DNA of 64,000 nt, taken from Liolophura sinensis. Its lineage: Eukaryota > Mollusca > Polyplacophora > Chitonida > Chitonidae. Positions 40,001 through 51,808 of this stretch are shown here, piece after piece. The stretch lies in assembly GCF_032854445.1 (NCBI RefSeq), contig NC_088306.1:10845386-10909385 (forward strand). Direction: 5' to 3'. Position 1 is the first letter of the stretch. Every line of letters begins with the position of its first letter. The translations under genes and the position numbers were made by a program. The notes under the pieces were generated by a model. It was not told the origin of the DNA. It did no database searches and saw only the letters and a list, made by a program, of their open reading frames with translations.

Positions 40001-42649
40001 CAAATCACAAAAGGTAACTGCACAAGACATTCATCCGTAGATGAAAACAAAAGTAGAAAAAACTCGGCGTTTCTTCTATGGCATCCAACATAATCCATAT
40101 AGACCATAAAAGCCCACTTTTGAAATCAAGTACATGATTGCATTTCGTTCAGCTAAACAATTCAAAAAGTAAATATTAGTATATCTATCGATAGATACAT
40201 ATTTTCCAGTGGTCGGACGTTCGTTTCCATTTTAAATCAAAACAAACTAATATGAAAGATTGTCTTGTAAAGTATATGGACGTAGCACCCACCCTAAGGC
40301 TAAATTAGGAGTTATGTCAGCGAGAAAGTAACAAGAAAACTATTCTATGAAAAATACAGCATTTCACTTTCAGATACGATTCTCACCTGACTTAACATTT
40401 TTTCCCTTTTTTTCTTTCGCCATCTGCCAAGTCGACTTTCTATATGGCGTTTTTTTTTCACAAACTGAATGGTGAAAACCAGCAAAGACCAAATCGACGT
40501 TGAAATGGTTAAACAGTTTGTGGACAAAACGGTAGGGAAAAGAGGAGGACGGAGAGGGGAGGGGATAGAGACTGATAAAGATCCCCGGGAGTAGTATTAC
40601 TAGCTAACATATTATCCATTCAAGCCAAGTTGTCTTCAAGCCGTTTCCAGCGAGGAACGACAAGCGCGCCAATGTCAGCTTGAATTCATCCAAGACGTTC
40701 TCCATATCTGGAGGTGAAGATGTCGCTATTCAAATACATTTCGCCAATTAAGATTTGTAAAAGGTTGACTGTAAGGAGCATCCCTGGACAGACGCTGGAC
40801 AAATATTGTCCTTCTATATCCGGTATTTGGGGATGTCTTCAATGCGACTGCACACATCATCCAGAGCAGAAATTACTTCTAAGCACTCGTCATCAGTGAG
40901 TCGCCTGCTCGAATCCCAGCGTGGAATAGACTCGAGATGTTAACGATGAGAAAACGATTTACCCCCAAACCGAGTAACAATACTGAGCGAAAATTAACCC
41001 ACAAATGCTTTCATTGTTATCTGTTTTTTCATTAGTTGATGTTTTGGAGCGTGATGATAACACAAGAAGCGTCGGATCCAAATCCTGATGAGGTCAAACT
41101 TTGAGTAAATACGCCGTCTATTCACCGACCTGATCTGTAAATGACCTGAAAATCTGATAGAGGAGCAAACAAGAGATGGCCGTCAGACCATCTAAATCAT
41201 CTCCTCCATCTCGAATGAATTACGCAAAATACTCCCTCCAAGCTAGGTATAAATTTACCAAAACTGCCAGTGGGCTGGTTGGTGGTGCCGTCTCCGATCT
41301 TTCGGAGCCAGACTCCTACCCATTCGTCTTGATTAATTATAAGAGTTCTTAGCAGAAGTTAAATTCTTTCCGATATAGACGTGCTATTTTTGTTTATTAA
41401 TCTCGTCTCATGTTACATTATCATTTATACCTCAGAAATAATGTTTTTTCAACGCACTAAGCAGAAGACGAGTGTAGATTGCAAATGATTCAAGACTGTA
41501 AAATTCTATCAGGCAGACCTTTTTATCTTTAATACGTTGCACTATGTTACAACATGGAAAAGTCCCCAATCTTGAGTCAAAGATGAGGAAACATAGTGGT
41601 CCTTCTTTGCCTAGCCCCCAGATTTCTTCCAAGAAAGGAATCGTGATTCTGTTTTTCTCTGCAACATGCAGATGCCGCCTGTAAATAAAACAAACCCAGA
41701 AACAAACTGGTAAAATAAAGCAAATATGAGGGATAAATGCCCAGGTGTTTGAGAAATGCACTGTTAGAAGCCAATGCCAATGTGGGCTACTCTGTCTCTC
41801 TCATTGTATGTATTTTATGTTTGATCCAGTTCAAGCCATGGTTTTAGTCTGTGAGCTATACGCTACCGTTTAAGAGTTGCGTGCCATGGAGACGTAACAT
41901 GCAACCCTGACAGAAAACTTTATTTCAACAGCGCTTTAATTCTTTATTATCCTTGATCTAAGTCAAAGACATCTTTATCAAGTAAATTTAAAAAGCAGGT
42001 CGCATACTCCCGTGACACGTGCTTCAACAAAGACCATTATTTTGATCACAAAGGTGATCTGAAGCAAAAAGAGCGTTAAGCAAGTAAACGTAGGCTATAC
42101 TAAAAAAACACCATAGACTCCTCTGGCATGTGCTTAAACTCAGATTTATATTGATTGTATTGAGCTTAAGTAAAGTGCATTTTGCATCAGTGAACATACT
42201 AACGTATTTCATTCTTTTGCGACAATAATTTCAAAAGAGCTTTGAATAAAGTGATCCTGCGCTAAGACAGCAATATGCAAATGAACCTACTGGTTATCAC
42301 GCTCTTCTAAAACATACATGTGCATGCTTTAGTGCTCAAGTTACAGACTGATGGAACGGTCACTGAGCAATTAAATAACAAAAGGGCTAATTAAATATTG
42401 CTCTGAACAGTCTGACCGAGTCAAATGACCGTATAGATTTAAACATTTAATTTGAGCCAGATTTCAATTATCATGTTTATCAATACGTGAAATCATACAT
42501 TATCAGGTTTTATCCACGATTTGTAGACTGCAACAATTCGTTCTAAACTACCATTTAAGAAGAATGTCTTCGATAAAAAAACGGAATAATTTTCGACCTT
42601 TTCTGTAAAGAATCTATAATGAAAATGAGACTTTTTTCTTTTGATATCC
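40001..42649. other. No gene seen; balanced stretch 40340-41180
   Basis: 40340-41180 includes purine-rich 40540-40580 (agaggaggacggagagggga) and a B-box-like ctcgaatcccagcgtgg at 40911 that probably marks an old SINE. The rest is AT-rich. Confidence 0.45.
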
Positions 42650-42801
42650 ATTTATTTATTCGGTTTATTTGGTCTCCCAAGCCGTACTCAAGAATATTTC
42701 ACATAGATGTACATAAAACGGCGGCGACCATTATATAGTGGGAGGAAATCTGGAAGAGCCCGGGACAAACCCAAGACCATCAGCGGATTGCTGCCGGCGG
42801 T
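42650..42801 (-). mobile_element. SINE family A, 3' half
   Basis: Tail at left, ccgtactcaagaatatttca, then an inserted short segment (tagatgtacataaa) inside the usual cttatacgacgg, then gtgggaggaaatctggaaga. Confidence 0.82.
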
Positions 42802-43528
42802 ACAATGATGTTATGATCGATTTAGTGATGAATTGATCGATTGACTGATTATTGCTAAACACAACACTCATGATTTCTTCCACATGTATAATAATGTTAT
42901 GATGTAACTGTGTAGAATGCTAAGGGTTGAGCCCACATAAATGTTAATTAGGCAATCGTCGTCGTAGGCTGATTTACAAAACCACCTTCAACACAAATAC
43001 ATGTACCGTAGAATTAAGATACAAATGTAATGAAGTGAAGTTATATACAATGTTCTTGGAGCAGCATCCGATACTGCAGCCCTCAATGGACGATATGTAT
43101 TATCCGTGTAAAATTCAATCTAACGAAACAATTCAGGAACTGGTCATGAATTCGAACGAGTTAGTTAGTCGAACAATACAGTTAGTTTCAAATTTGTTTC
43201 ATACCCGATACCTTACTTACCTTTTCAATCGTAAGACCGTTTTATTAGTCTTATCCTCGGACTGGTCATTTTCACCATAACCCTGTCTTCACTGTTCCCA
43301 ATGCAGCAATGTGTAGTGGACAGCACTTTGGTGTTGCCTAACACGAAGTTCGGCTCCGATCACCTGACTTCAACCAATATGTCATGTTCCTCGACCCATA
43401 AAACTCGTTATTAAGGTGTAAATGCAAAATTCTGGCAAAAAGTGCTTCTCGAATTACAACGGGAATTTATCCTGCCTCTATATATATTTGATCTATAACC
43501 GACAACCACAAAAAGCAAACATTTTAAG
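42802..43528. other. No gene seen
   Basis: AT-rich unique sequence with no element recognised. Confidence 0.55.
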
Positions 43529-43540
43529 AATTAATTGAAT

Positions 43541-43692
43541 ATCCTCTCCGGCCTTAAGTGGAAAGGTCCTCCAGCAATCTGCGGATGGTCGTGGGTTTCC
43601 GTCCGGTTTCCTCTCACCATAATGCTGGCCGCCGTCGTATAAGTGAAATATTCTTGAGTACGGCGTAAAACACCAACCAAGTAATCAAATAA
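43541..43692 (+). mobile_element. SINE family A, 5'-truncated
   Basis: Starts at ctccggccttaagtgg and ends at ccaaccaagtaatcaaataa. Flanked by aattaattgaat (43529-43540) and aattaattcaat (43693-43704), a 12-bp duplication with one mismatch. Confidence 0.87.
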
Positions 43693-43704
43693 AATTAATT
43701 CAAT

Positions 43705-45589
43705 AAAAGCAAAATGGCGATGGACTGTGGCCTTACCCATCTGACGCAACACAACAGATGATTCCTGATAAAGGTGTTCAACACAAAGTAGTTTTAAAAC
43801 ATATCACAGTGTAGACACGATTAGGTCTTTTTACTTCATTCGTCAAACAAATATACCATGGCGACACATCTTAAAAACATATATTGTCATGGTAGTTACA
43901 GTCGACTTAGATTACGATCGCCTTGTGCAAGAGATCCCTGATGTATACATATTTAAGGCTGTCCCTATAACGGGGCTGAAACCTGGCGAGTTTCGGGAAA
44001 ATTTTGTAGGAATGCATGGTCGAGGGGGGATAACCCGCTTCGATAAGAGCTAGATTATGATCCAGTTCATATTCAGTTTCAGATTACGTTTAACTGGTAA
44101 TGCCCGAGACTTTAAATACGTAAAACTGCAAAAAAAAATGTTATTGTTTTTAGATTTTTAGATATCATTTTCACTGAAAAAAATCCTTAATCACAATTCA
44201 GTCCGTTTAATCTGGGATAGCTTCTCTATACGCAGCCGCGTTTATCGGGCGAGCACCTGCTCAAGATTTCTTTGTAATTACAAACAATTTTTAAACTAAA
44301 TTTTGTTGTTTTCTTACTTGTTTATTTACTTATTTGATCTGCTTCTTTACGCAACATACTCAGTGAGACTACATGTGTTTTAATTATACGAGAACAAAGG
44401 TGCGAAAACTGACGAATTTTTAATATCATTTCTATTTAGAACATCCCAAAATAACTACGTTTCACAAAATATCGTGTTACCATCAAAATCTCCAATGAAG
44501 TTCCTGAAATTTATCATGCGGGTCGCATTATAATTTTTTTAAAATTTAAAATCATTTTAGCACTGTAAATAGTACAAGTAGTCTAGAGGCCTGAATTTTT
44601 AGTAAATGACAATAATTTTAGATATTCTTGATAAATACGGAACACTTCATTTGATTAGCGAATATAAAGATTGTTTGAGAAATAATTCCCGGTCTAGTGT
44701 CTTCAAGGTTTTGGGTGTATGTAGGAAGTCAGCGGAGGGCTCCTAGGGAAACTATCATGTCTAGCAGGGTAACTAAGAAACCTGCTGACATACACTGTAT
44801 AAGAGGAGATTCACTTAAACAGAATGAAATTAATATTTTATTGCGTTTTTTGGTTTCAGCCTTCACGTATAGCCCTGTAGTCCTGTAAGTCATAAAACGT
44901 TTAAGGAGAATTTATTTCCTCATGTTACATGTACCCAGTGTGCAATTTCCTTTTCTTTGACGAGATTTTATTGTCGACATATCAAATTATGCACCGAATA
45001 AATATACCAAGATATTAAACGTGTGACATTTCATCCGAAATAAAGTGAGCTATTTAAATTTAAAATCACCTGAAATTATACGTATTGGTTTAACATCATA
45101 TAAAACCAGTGGTGTATCATACAAGCGAACCACTGCTTTAGGTTTCAGAAAGAAAAACGTCAACAACAAAAAAAATACTTGTTCAGCGGTATCCATAGGA
45201 CCCCTTTAATATTTCAGCATTGATGAATTTAATTATTTGGTTTGCCTTTTGTGCCGCGCGTATGTCTCAGTATTACTTCGCATGCAGGACTCATCCATTG
45301 AATAGAGGGCCCTGGGTAAGATCGTGTGGGAAAACACTTTTAATCTCTCGAAATAAATTACAAGCGTCTGGGCACCGACCTAAAGCCGAGCCAGTGTAAA
45401 AGGTAGACTTGAATACACATTATATGTCAATGAATTAGGTGCGGATAGCGGTACTCTCAAGAAAATAATCTGAGAGTTTAACAGATATAACAGAATGTCT
45501 GTTGTCTGAGTAATGGCAGAATGATTTCTGCTTTTGCAGCAGATTGAATGTAATGTAATACACATATTCTATTAATTCAACATAAACAT
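43705..45589. other. No gene seen
   Basis: AT-rich unique sequence. Short SINE-like scraps (tttacttatttgatctgctt near 44330) are too worn to call. Confidence 0.55.
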
Positions 45590-45645
45590 TGCATTATATC
45601 CTTGAATATGCCGTAAAACACCCGTCAAGTAAATAACCATTGTGC
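45590..45645 (+). mobile_element. SINE family A, terminal 3' scrap
   Basis: ccttgaatatgccgtaaaac acccgtcaag and a short tail match only the last part of the family. Confidence 0.5.
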
Positions 45646-45776
45646 TAAACTTAACAAGACAATATGTTGAATACGACAACCGAATTTTTGTTAAAAGAAA
45701 CAGGTTCATTTAATGAGATAAACAAGCACTTTATAGCCCATAGTCGTAAATAATAATTTTAACCTCCGCGAATTAA

Positions 45777-46110
45777 CTTATTTATTTATTCATTTGTTTG
45801 ATGATTGTTTAACGCCATACTCATGTGAGTTCAAATCCATCTCATGCTGAATTCCTCTCAGGTGTACGTGGGAAGGTCTTCGAGCAACCTTCGGATGGTC
45901 GTGCGTTTCCACCCTGGGGTTTGCCAGACCACAATTCTGGCCGCCGTAGTATAAGTCAAATATTCTTGAGAACGGCGTAAAACATCAAATAAATAAATAA
46001 ATAACGCCATACTTTATCTAGGATTTTTCACTGCTACAATGGCAGGCGGTGTGGTGGTATAGGAAGAAACCGAAGCGATGGGTAAAAACCACCGACCTTT
46101 GGTATAACCC
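45777..46110 (-). mobile_element. Older minus-strand SINE split by a nested SINE
   Basis: The left part (45777-45821: TTTA tail, gtttaacgccatact) and right part (46002-46110: acgccatactttatctagga ... gaagaaaccgaagcgatggg ... aaaaccaccgacc) make one element once the 45822-46001 insert is set aside. The gtggttttt core on the minus strand is closer to family C than to family A. Confidence 0.7.
45822..46001 (+). mobile_element. SINE family A nested in another SINE, with 12-bp target-site duplication
   Basis: Starts at the B box (gtgagttcaaatccatctca) and ends with an (AAAT)n tail. It is flanked by exact copies of taacgccatact (45810-45821 and 46002-46013), which belong to the host SINE. This dates the insert after the host element. 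Confidence 0.9.
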
Positions 46111-46649
46111 ACAGATTTTTGTGCCATATTGTTGGAAGAAAGTAGGCCTACATATTCAATGAATCTCCGGCCATAGCATAATAAGCATTTCCAAAATACG
46201 TCGTACTTACGAACAATTTCGTCCGTAAATGACGAAAATTTATGGTCTCACTATATGGCTACGAAAAAATTCCACACACGGAATGACTGAATTCTCAGAT
46301 TTACGACAAATATTTTCAGTTTATATATATTTAAAAAGATCTCTCCCGCATAAGAATGGGAAAATACACCATGGCGAAGTCGCAAAGTCTTGTACTTAAC
46401 ACATAAATCATGGAAATAATACTAAAAAAACGTAAAATGCTTTCCATATACCATGTCCATATCACAGTATAAGAGAGCGGAAATACTTGAAGTAGAGGAA
46501 TTTTACGATTTCGTAGTCCTGTAAAAAATCAGCATGGAAATGCTACTAGTGTAATGTTAACTGACAGCAATATATTTAGTTCAGTAATGCATAAAGTCGA
46601 CCTAAGAAATTCAACTCCTCAGAGGCATGAAGCGTTGTTTTTCTATAGG
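46111..46649. other. No gene seen
   Basis: AT-rich unique sequence with no element recognised. Confidence 0.55.
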
Positions 46650-46736
46650 TTTGGGGCTGCTGTCGTAAAAGTGAAATATTCTTGAGTACGGCGTAAAACA
46701 CCAATCAAATAAATAAATAAATAAAATAAATAAATC
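46650..46736 (+). mobile_element. SINE family A, 3' fragment
   Basis: Short copy with an intact gtgaaatattcttgagtacg and gtaaaacaccaatcaaat, plus a long (AAAT)n tail. Confidence 0.85.
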
Positions 46737-46944
46737 ATATGGGCTACGACGCAACTTTCATGCAGTGGTTCGGCTGTGGGTTTAAGTCCGTTATAGACGA
46801 ACGATGGATTTCTCCTGAACCCCATGGACCAGATCCCAGTCGTATGAGTGACACATTTTTGTTTACGACCGAAATGGCAATCAAACAAAACTAAAACATA
46901 AACCAGTATGGTATTCTAAGGAATAACTGTCAAAAAAAAACATT

Positions 46945-46945
46945 G

Positions 46946-46978
<33 letters not shown>

Positions 46979-46979
46979 T
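46945..46979. repeat. (TTA)n microsatellite
   Basis: An uninterrupted trinucleotide run of about twelve units. Confidence 0.95.
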
Positions 46980-47249
46980 AAAAAGCTCTAGTAGTATGGT
47001 ATGATATGACACTTATTTCACGCAGATTAATGCGTGAGAACATAGACATAGACTTGTCTTATTCAGCTCACCAGTGTCAAGCATGTGTGTCACAAACATG
47101 TACACTTCACTCATTTCACTCTCACCGAAAAGGGTTTTTATTGCGTTACAAATATCGTATGACAACAATTGACCCTACCAGCTCAGATGCATGGGCATGT
47201 ATAACTGTTGTATGGGATCCATATTAGTCTGACAGACTACAGGCCAACA

Positions 47250-47418
47250 TTATTTATTTATTTTTTTATTTATTGGATTGGTGTTTTACGCCATACTCAA
47301 CTATATTTCACTTATACCACGGTGTCCAGCACTATATGCTGGGAGGAAACCGTGCAGAGCTCGGGAGGAAACCCACGACCATCCGCAGGTTGCTGACAGG
47401 CCTTCCCACTTACAGTCG
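47250..47418 (-). mobile_element. SINE family A, variant subfamily
   Basis: Carries the variant words gccatactcaactatatttc, accacggtgtcc and agcactatatg instead of the usual ones. The same variants occur in the copy at 53597-53757, so these two form a subfamily. Confidence 0.88.
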
Positions 47419-48052
47419 TGGTCAAAGAAGTCCACCTTTGAGTTAAACACTATTAAATCTACTGTGGGTTTATGTAAGCTGCATTTATACAACTGAGCAT
47501 ATCTCGCTTGAAAGATATTTGAAATATATTCATAAATAGGTTTCTGAAACATTCAAGAATTAAAACAGTAAAATAAAAATAAGGCAAAAGCATTAGCGAA
47601 TGGGAAGTGTTCAAGTTGCTATAACTCAGGTTCGAACAAACCTTGAATATAATTATAGCATTCTATAGTCCTTTACGCTGGGAATGTTTATCTTGTTTAA
47701 TGAAAGACTAATTTTGTAAATGGCATTGCCATTGATTTAAATGAACACCAGATTTGAATGACATGGGATTCTGTTGTATAGCTACCACGAGATTTAAAGC
47801 GTTCTGTGTCGTTCTGTAGCTTAACGTGTGGTCTGTGTGATAGACGACATGGATACATTTGTGCGATGTTGCAAATTTTGTGAATTTGAACTTGTTTTAT
47901 ACCTATATACCATATTCTAGAACTGAAAATTTAAAGCTGAGTTTTGTAATCGAAGCATTTGAATCATATATACTGGTAAAGGGGCTTCAGAACACTGATA
48001 ATCTTACAGACTTTACGACGACATATGGTACTGATGTCGTCTTCAAAATGCA
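47419..48052. other. No gene seen
   Basis: AT-rich unique sequence with no element recognised. Confidence 0.55.
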
Positions 48053-48212
48053 TTGATTTATTTGATTGGTGTTTTACACCGTACTCAAGAATATTTTACT
48101 TATACGACGACGGCCAGCATTATGGTGGGAAGAAAAAGCGGTCAGAACCAGGAGGAAACTCACGACTATTTGCAGGTTGGTGCAGACCTTTGTACGTTTA
48201 CGCCCGCATGAT
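48053..48212 (-). mobile_element. SINE family A, 3' half
   Basis: Tail at left, ttttacaccgtactcaagaa, gacgacggccagcattatgg, ending near gtttacgcccgcatg. It faces the plus-strand copy 53 bp to its right. Confidence 0.86.
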
Positions 48213-48264
48213 AACCAAATACATACAGGTATATAGAACAAGATATAAAAAAATTGCTCGTACT

Positions 48265-48392
48265 AGGGAAGGTCTGTCAGCAACCTACGGATGGTCGTGA
48301 GTTTCCCCCACCATAATGCTAATCGCCGTCGTATAAGTGAAACATCCTTGACAACGGCGTAAAACACAAATCAAATAAATAAACAAACAACA
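48265..48392 (+). mobile_element. SINE family A, 3' half, inverted to its left neighbour
   Basis: Runs from gggaaggtctgtcagcaacc to the aataaataaacaaac tail, missing the G-rich middle. Together with 48053-48212 it forms a second head-to-head pair. Confidence 0.86.
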
Positions 48393-48782
48393 TAAAAAAA
48401 TTGCTGTAAAATCTTTCACGATGATAACAAGTACTTTTGTAACACTTGTTAAGTGCCAATTCATAAAGTCTGCTCCATATCCACCTGAATAGTAAGTCAT
48501 GCTCTGACAAGAAGAGAATTTTTATGAAATGCATGCAGTCTAAAATTCTGGATTACGTCCGAAATAAACCTCACCCTATGTACATTAGTGTACTTTTCCT
48601 CCTTCATACCAAACTTCAGGGATAGTTTTAGACTTTTTATACTTTCTGGGAACAAACCTTCGGTCTTCATCAATGTGACGAATTCGAAACGTTGACAATT
48701 AACGGCATGCACTGAAGCGGGTATATAGTGAGGGTTTTAGACATGACAATATGTTTGTCAAACGTGGTTAAGATCGTCAGTT

Positions 48783-48910
48783 ACTTGCAAAAGTTGGGTG
48801 GTTTACTCCGAGCACGCCGGTTTCCTTCTCCCACACATGCCATACATGAAAACATGCCACGTTTTCCAAGTAACTGCATAACCGCTAATCCTGGTCAAGT
48901 CCGGCGCACA
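48783..48910 (+). mobile_element. SINE family C fragment
   Basis: gggtggtttactccgagcac, then gccggtttccttctcccac, typical of the core. No tail was found. Confidence 0.5.
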
Positions 48911-49365
48911 GTGATAAACATTCCGAAGTGAGTAGCCTTTGAAGTTCTTATACACATACCATACATACTCGTTCCATTCCCCAGGATAGATACATGCAGG
49001 TACTGCACAGAATTGTTAAACTTTACGAAACAAATAAATTCCATAAGTTCTAATTAGAAAATTCTCCGCAGTTGTGAATTCCATATCTAATATACCAATT
49101 TAGACCCAAATTCCGATTTTCAATGTACTCATCAAAATCTTTATCTTTATATGTGAGTAAAAATATTTGAATATTTGGAAAACTTCTTACATCGTACAAA
49201 ACCATCATTTGTGTTTTTCAGTTACTTCATTTCATTAAGTCGTGCTCCCGAGATCTTTTGGATGTCACGCGTTTGAGATTTTTGTTAGAATTGTAATTAT
49301 GGATCATAGTTCTGTATTTCCCTTTGCCATTTCTCCTGTGAACGTGTTCAACATAATTGTACTAT

Positions 49366-49366
49366 C

Positions 49367-49399
<33 letters not shown>
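49366..49399. repeat. (TG)n microsatellite
   Basis: Two TG runs split by a tata. Confidence 0.93.
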
Positions 49400-49799
49400 A
49401 ACTTCTGCATGTAGGAGTCTGCAGACCCGAATCTCGACGATTTGAACTTTGGAGTGTTGGGTGTTGTATTGAAAAGACAATTTTGCACAACTATTGGTTA
49501 AAAATCTAGAGAGCGAGAGAGAAAAAATGACGGAAGCGAAATGTAGAGTGAAATGGAACAGCTGTTTGCACAGGCTTGGGGGAAAAAGATCGACAAAAGC
49601 TGGTGAAAGTTAGAGAGTTTTCAGCCAAAGCGTTAAAGCGTGAAATTAATCCATGAAGGGTCATTCAGAAGACGTCATGCGCCCGTCACCACGCTGTATG
49701 GGGCAAGTCTGTGAAAGCGACAACCCTTTCTCCCGGATTCTATGCGACCATTAGTGACCCAGCGCAGACGTGGCTATCCAATGAAATGCAAACACTTAC

Positions 49800-49868
49800 C
49801 TGAATCCATCCATGCAGTCAGCATTTCCCGTTTTTCTCCCGCGGTATCTCTGGACCACGCCCCATTTT
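49800..49868 (-). other. Candidate first exon of an unknown minus-strand transcript
   Basis: A perfect donor CAG|GTAAGT ends this segment (GT at 49799-49798, minus strand). About 25 nt upstream of the donor an ATG (49824-49822) opens MLTAWMDS plus one base. A TATATA sits at 49901-49896, at the usual distance from a start near 49868. The surrounding 49480-49940 is unusually GC-balanced. There is no downstream exon I can recognise, so this is a weak inference. Confidence 0.2.
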
Positions 49869-49895
49869 CACCAGTCCTGTATCCAGACAGAGCCG

Positions 49896-49901
49896 TATAT
49901 A
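49896..49901 (-). promoter_or_regulatory. Possible TATA box (minus strand)
   Basis: The minus strand reads tgTATATAcgg, followed at the expected distance by the candidate exon ending in CAG|GTAAGT. It is palindromic and short, so chance is possible. Confidence 0.18.
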
Positions 49902-51364
49902 CAGACCCGAGGGTGTAGTACAAACACCAAGCCTCGCATCAGTAAATATGGTTTTTAGATATCACACTGACACCGGATACAAAAGCAAGGCAACTCATAA
50001 ACCTATGTTTGATCTGGTATACCTTTTAATGCGACATTCACATCTGGAAAAAAGGGACTTTCTCTCCCTTTGGAATTGGATTGATATTTTTTTCTCTTTT
50101 CATTATGTCGAGGTACACTGATCCTTTTGACAACAAGTAGTTATTGTTATATGTATACCTATATTTTTATATATATGAGTTTGTACATCCATTCTATTCA
50201 CGTGAAGAGAGTGAGATATATATATACCCATTTATATATACATACATGTCTGTGGATCTCTCATGAACATTCTCGAGATGACCTTACTGGTCAAGTGAAC
50301 TAAAGCCAATTCCCTTTTGAGTGTAATCCCTTGACCGAAAAAAAAGCAAACTACATGAAAATTGACGGCACGCCCAGATCACAAACCTCACATCTCTTAC
50401 TACAGACAAAAGGACAATACTCCAAAAGGACAATATGGTTTACATTTCTCTATGGTAAAGAGTTCTTTTAAATAAATTTTTTAAAAAAATCACCCAATTA
50501 TTGTATTTACCAACAACTAATATTGAAAAGCCAACTGTGTATAGGCCTTTCTGAGGGGGAAAAAGAAAAAAAAGAATCTTATATTCAGAAATTATTTCCA
50601 TCATCTCATATGAAAGTAGAATATCTCGTTTCAAGACGACACTTTTTATTTATTTATTTATTTGTTAATTTACTTTTGTTTAATATTTTTTCAAAGAACT
50701 GCTCATATAAGACATGTGAATTCATTTTATTTACCAATGATCTTGTAAACATACAATATAAGTTTAAATTAGATCCAACAGCCAAATATATTCCTCAAAA
50801 GGGGCGTTTGCCTTTCGTTAGCCAGGATACACGAGGTACGCGGCTTCAAACCCTTCCTGGGGCAGGGAATTTGTTAATTGCAATTAGCCACACGTTGGTA
50901 ATTTTCCCTTGGCACTCCGATTTTCTCCGCCCACAAAAATGACCAGTTGTATGCAATGCATACCAAGGACTGTTTCACTGAAACCATGAATGGCGACAAA
51001 TTTAATGAGTGGAGGAAGCCGGAGTCCTCGGACTGAACCACCGACCTTTGGCAAAACACTGGCGTGCTCTTCATACTGCAAGTGATCTCTATTAAATTTC
51101 ACGCGAGACCACCTTGTTAAGAGAGCACCAGAGAACAACGGAAGCTAGGGAACCCACAAAACTGACTATTCAAGAATAGGCTTAAACCCACGGCTTAAAA
51201 CCCTCAACGAAAAGCATCTCAATCACTCGACCCTATACATGCTCCCCAAGCTGATGAACTTGTCATCACTTTGTTAATATGTGGAGCAGTTAGCATAACA
51301 GTAAAACGGTTTACGTCACTCTAATATACGAAATGTCAACAAGTCATTGTGAAACGTGTTTTCC

Positions 51365-51504
51365 AATCAAAATAGTTTACACGAGTATTTTAAACGACGT
51401 TTACCTTTTTGCTGTTTGCATATACATATATACACAAGTAGGCCCAATTGACAGCTGCAGCAAAAACGTGAAGTCGTGTTAATGTACAACTATAATAATT
51501 AATA
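51365..51504. repeat. Direct repeat, left copy (140 bp)
   Basis: Matches 51669-51808 without gaps, with about nine mismatches by eye. Shared words include tagtttacacgagtatttta and gctgcagcaaaaacgtgaag. Confidence 0.93.
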
Positions 51505-51665
51505 CTTATTCATTTATCTATTTCATTGGTGTTTTACGCCGTACTCAAGAATATTTCACTTATACGACGGTGACCAGCATTATGGTGGGAGGAAACCGGA
51601 CAGAGTCCGGGGGAAGCCCACGATCATCCACAGACTGCTGACAGACCTTCCCACATACGACCGGA
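51505..51665 (-). mobile_element. SINE family A between two 140-bp direct repeats
   Basis: A well-preserved 3' half (ttttacgccgtactcaagaa, gcattatggtgggaggaaac, cttcccacatacgaccggag). Its ends abut, within a few bases, the two copies of a 140-bp direct repeat. Confidence 0.9.
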
Positions 51666-51668
51666 GCA

Positions 51669-51808
51669 AATCAAGATAGTTTACACGAGTATTTTAAACG
51701 ACGTTTACCTTTTTGCTGTTCGTATATACATATATATACAACAAGGCCTAACTGACAGCTGCAGCAAAAACGTGAAGTCGTGTTAATATACAACTATAAT
51801 AATTAATA
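51669..51808. repeat. Direct repeat, right copy (140 bp)
   Basis: Second copy of the 51365-51504 unit, in the same orientation, starting 3 bp after the SINE. The repeat is not itself a family I recognise. Confidence 0.93.

Larger units (their letters stand above)
48911..51364. other. No confirmed gene; island 49480-49940
   Basis: The island 49480-49940 holds the candidate minus-strand first exon described separately. 50980-51250 has family C-like words (gagtggaggaagccggagtc) and is probably an old SINE. The remainder is AT-rich. Confidence 0.45.

Noticed and set aside
41250-41345. Possible family C copy (ctgccagtgggctggttggt)
   Set aside because: Only one core-like word; flanks do not follow the family order.
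50523-50942. 139-codon plus-strand frame
   Set aside because: Low-complexity AT-rich reading with no family resemblance and no start context; includes a TTTA tract.
51365-51808. The 140-bp direct repeats as terminal repeats of an LTR element
   Set aside because: Too short, lacking typical ends, with only a SINE between them and no coding remnants.
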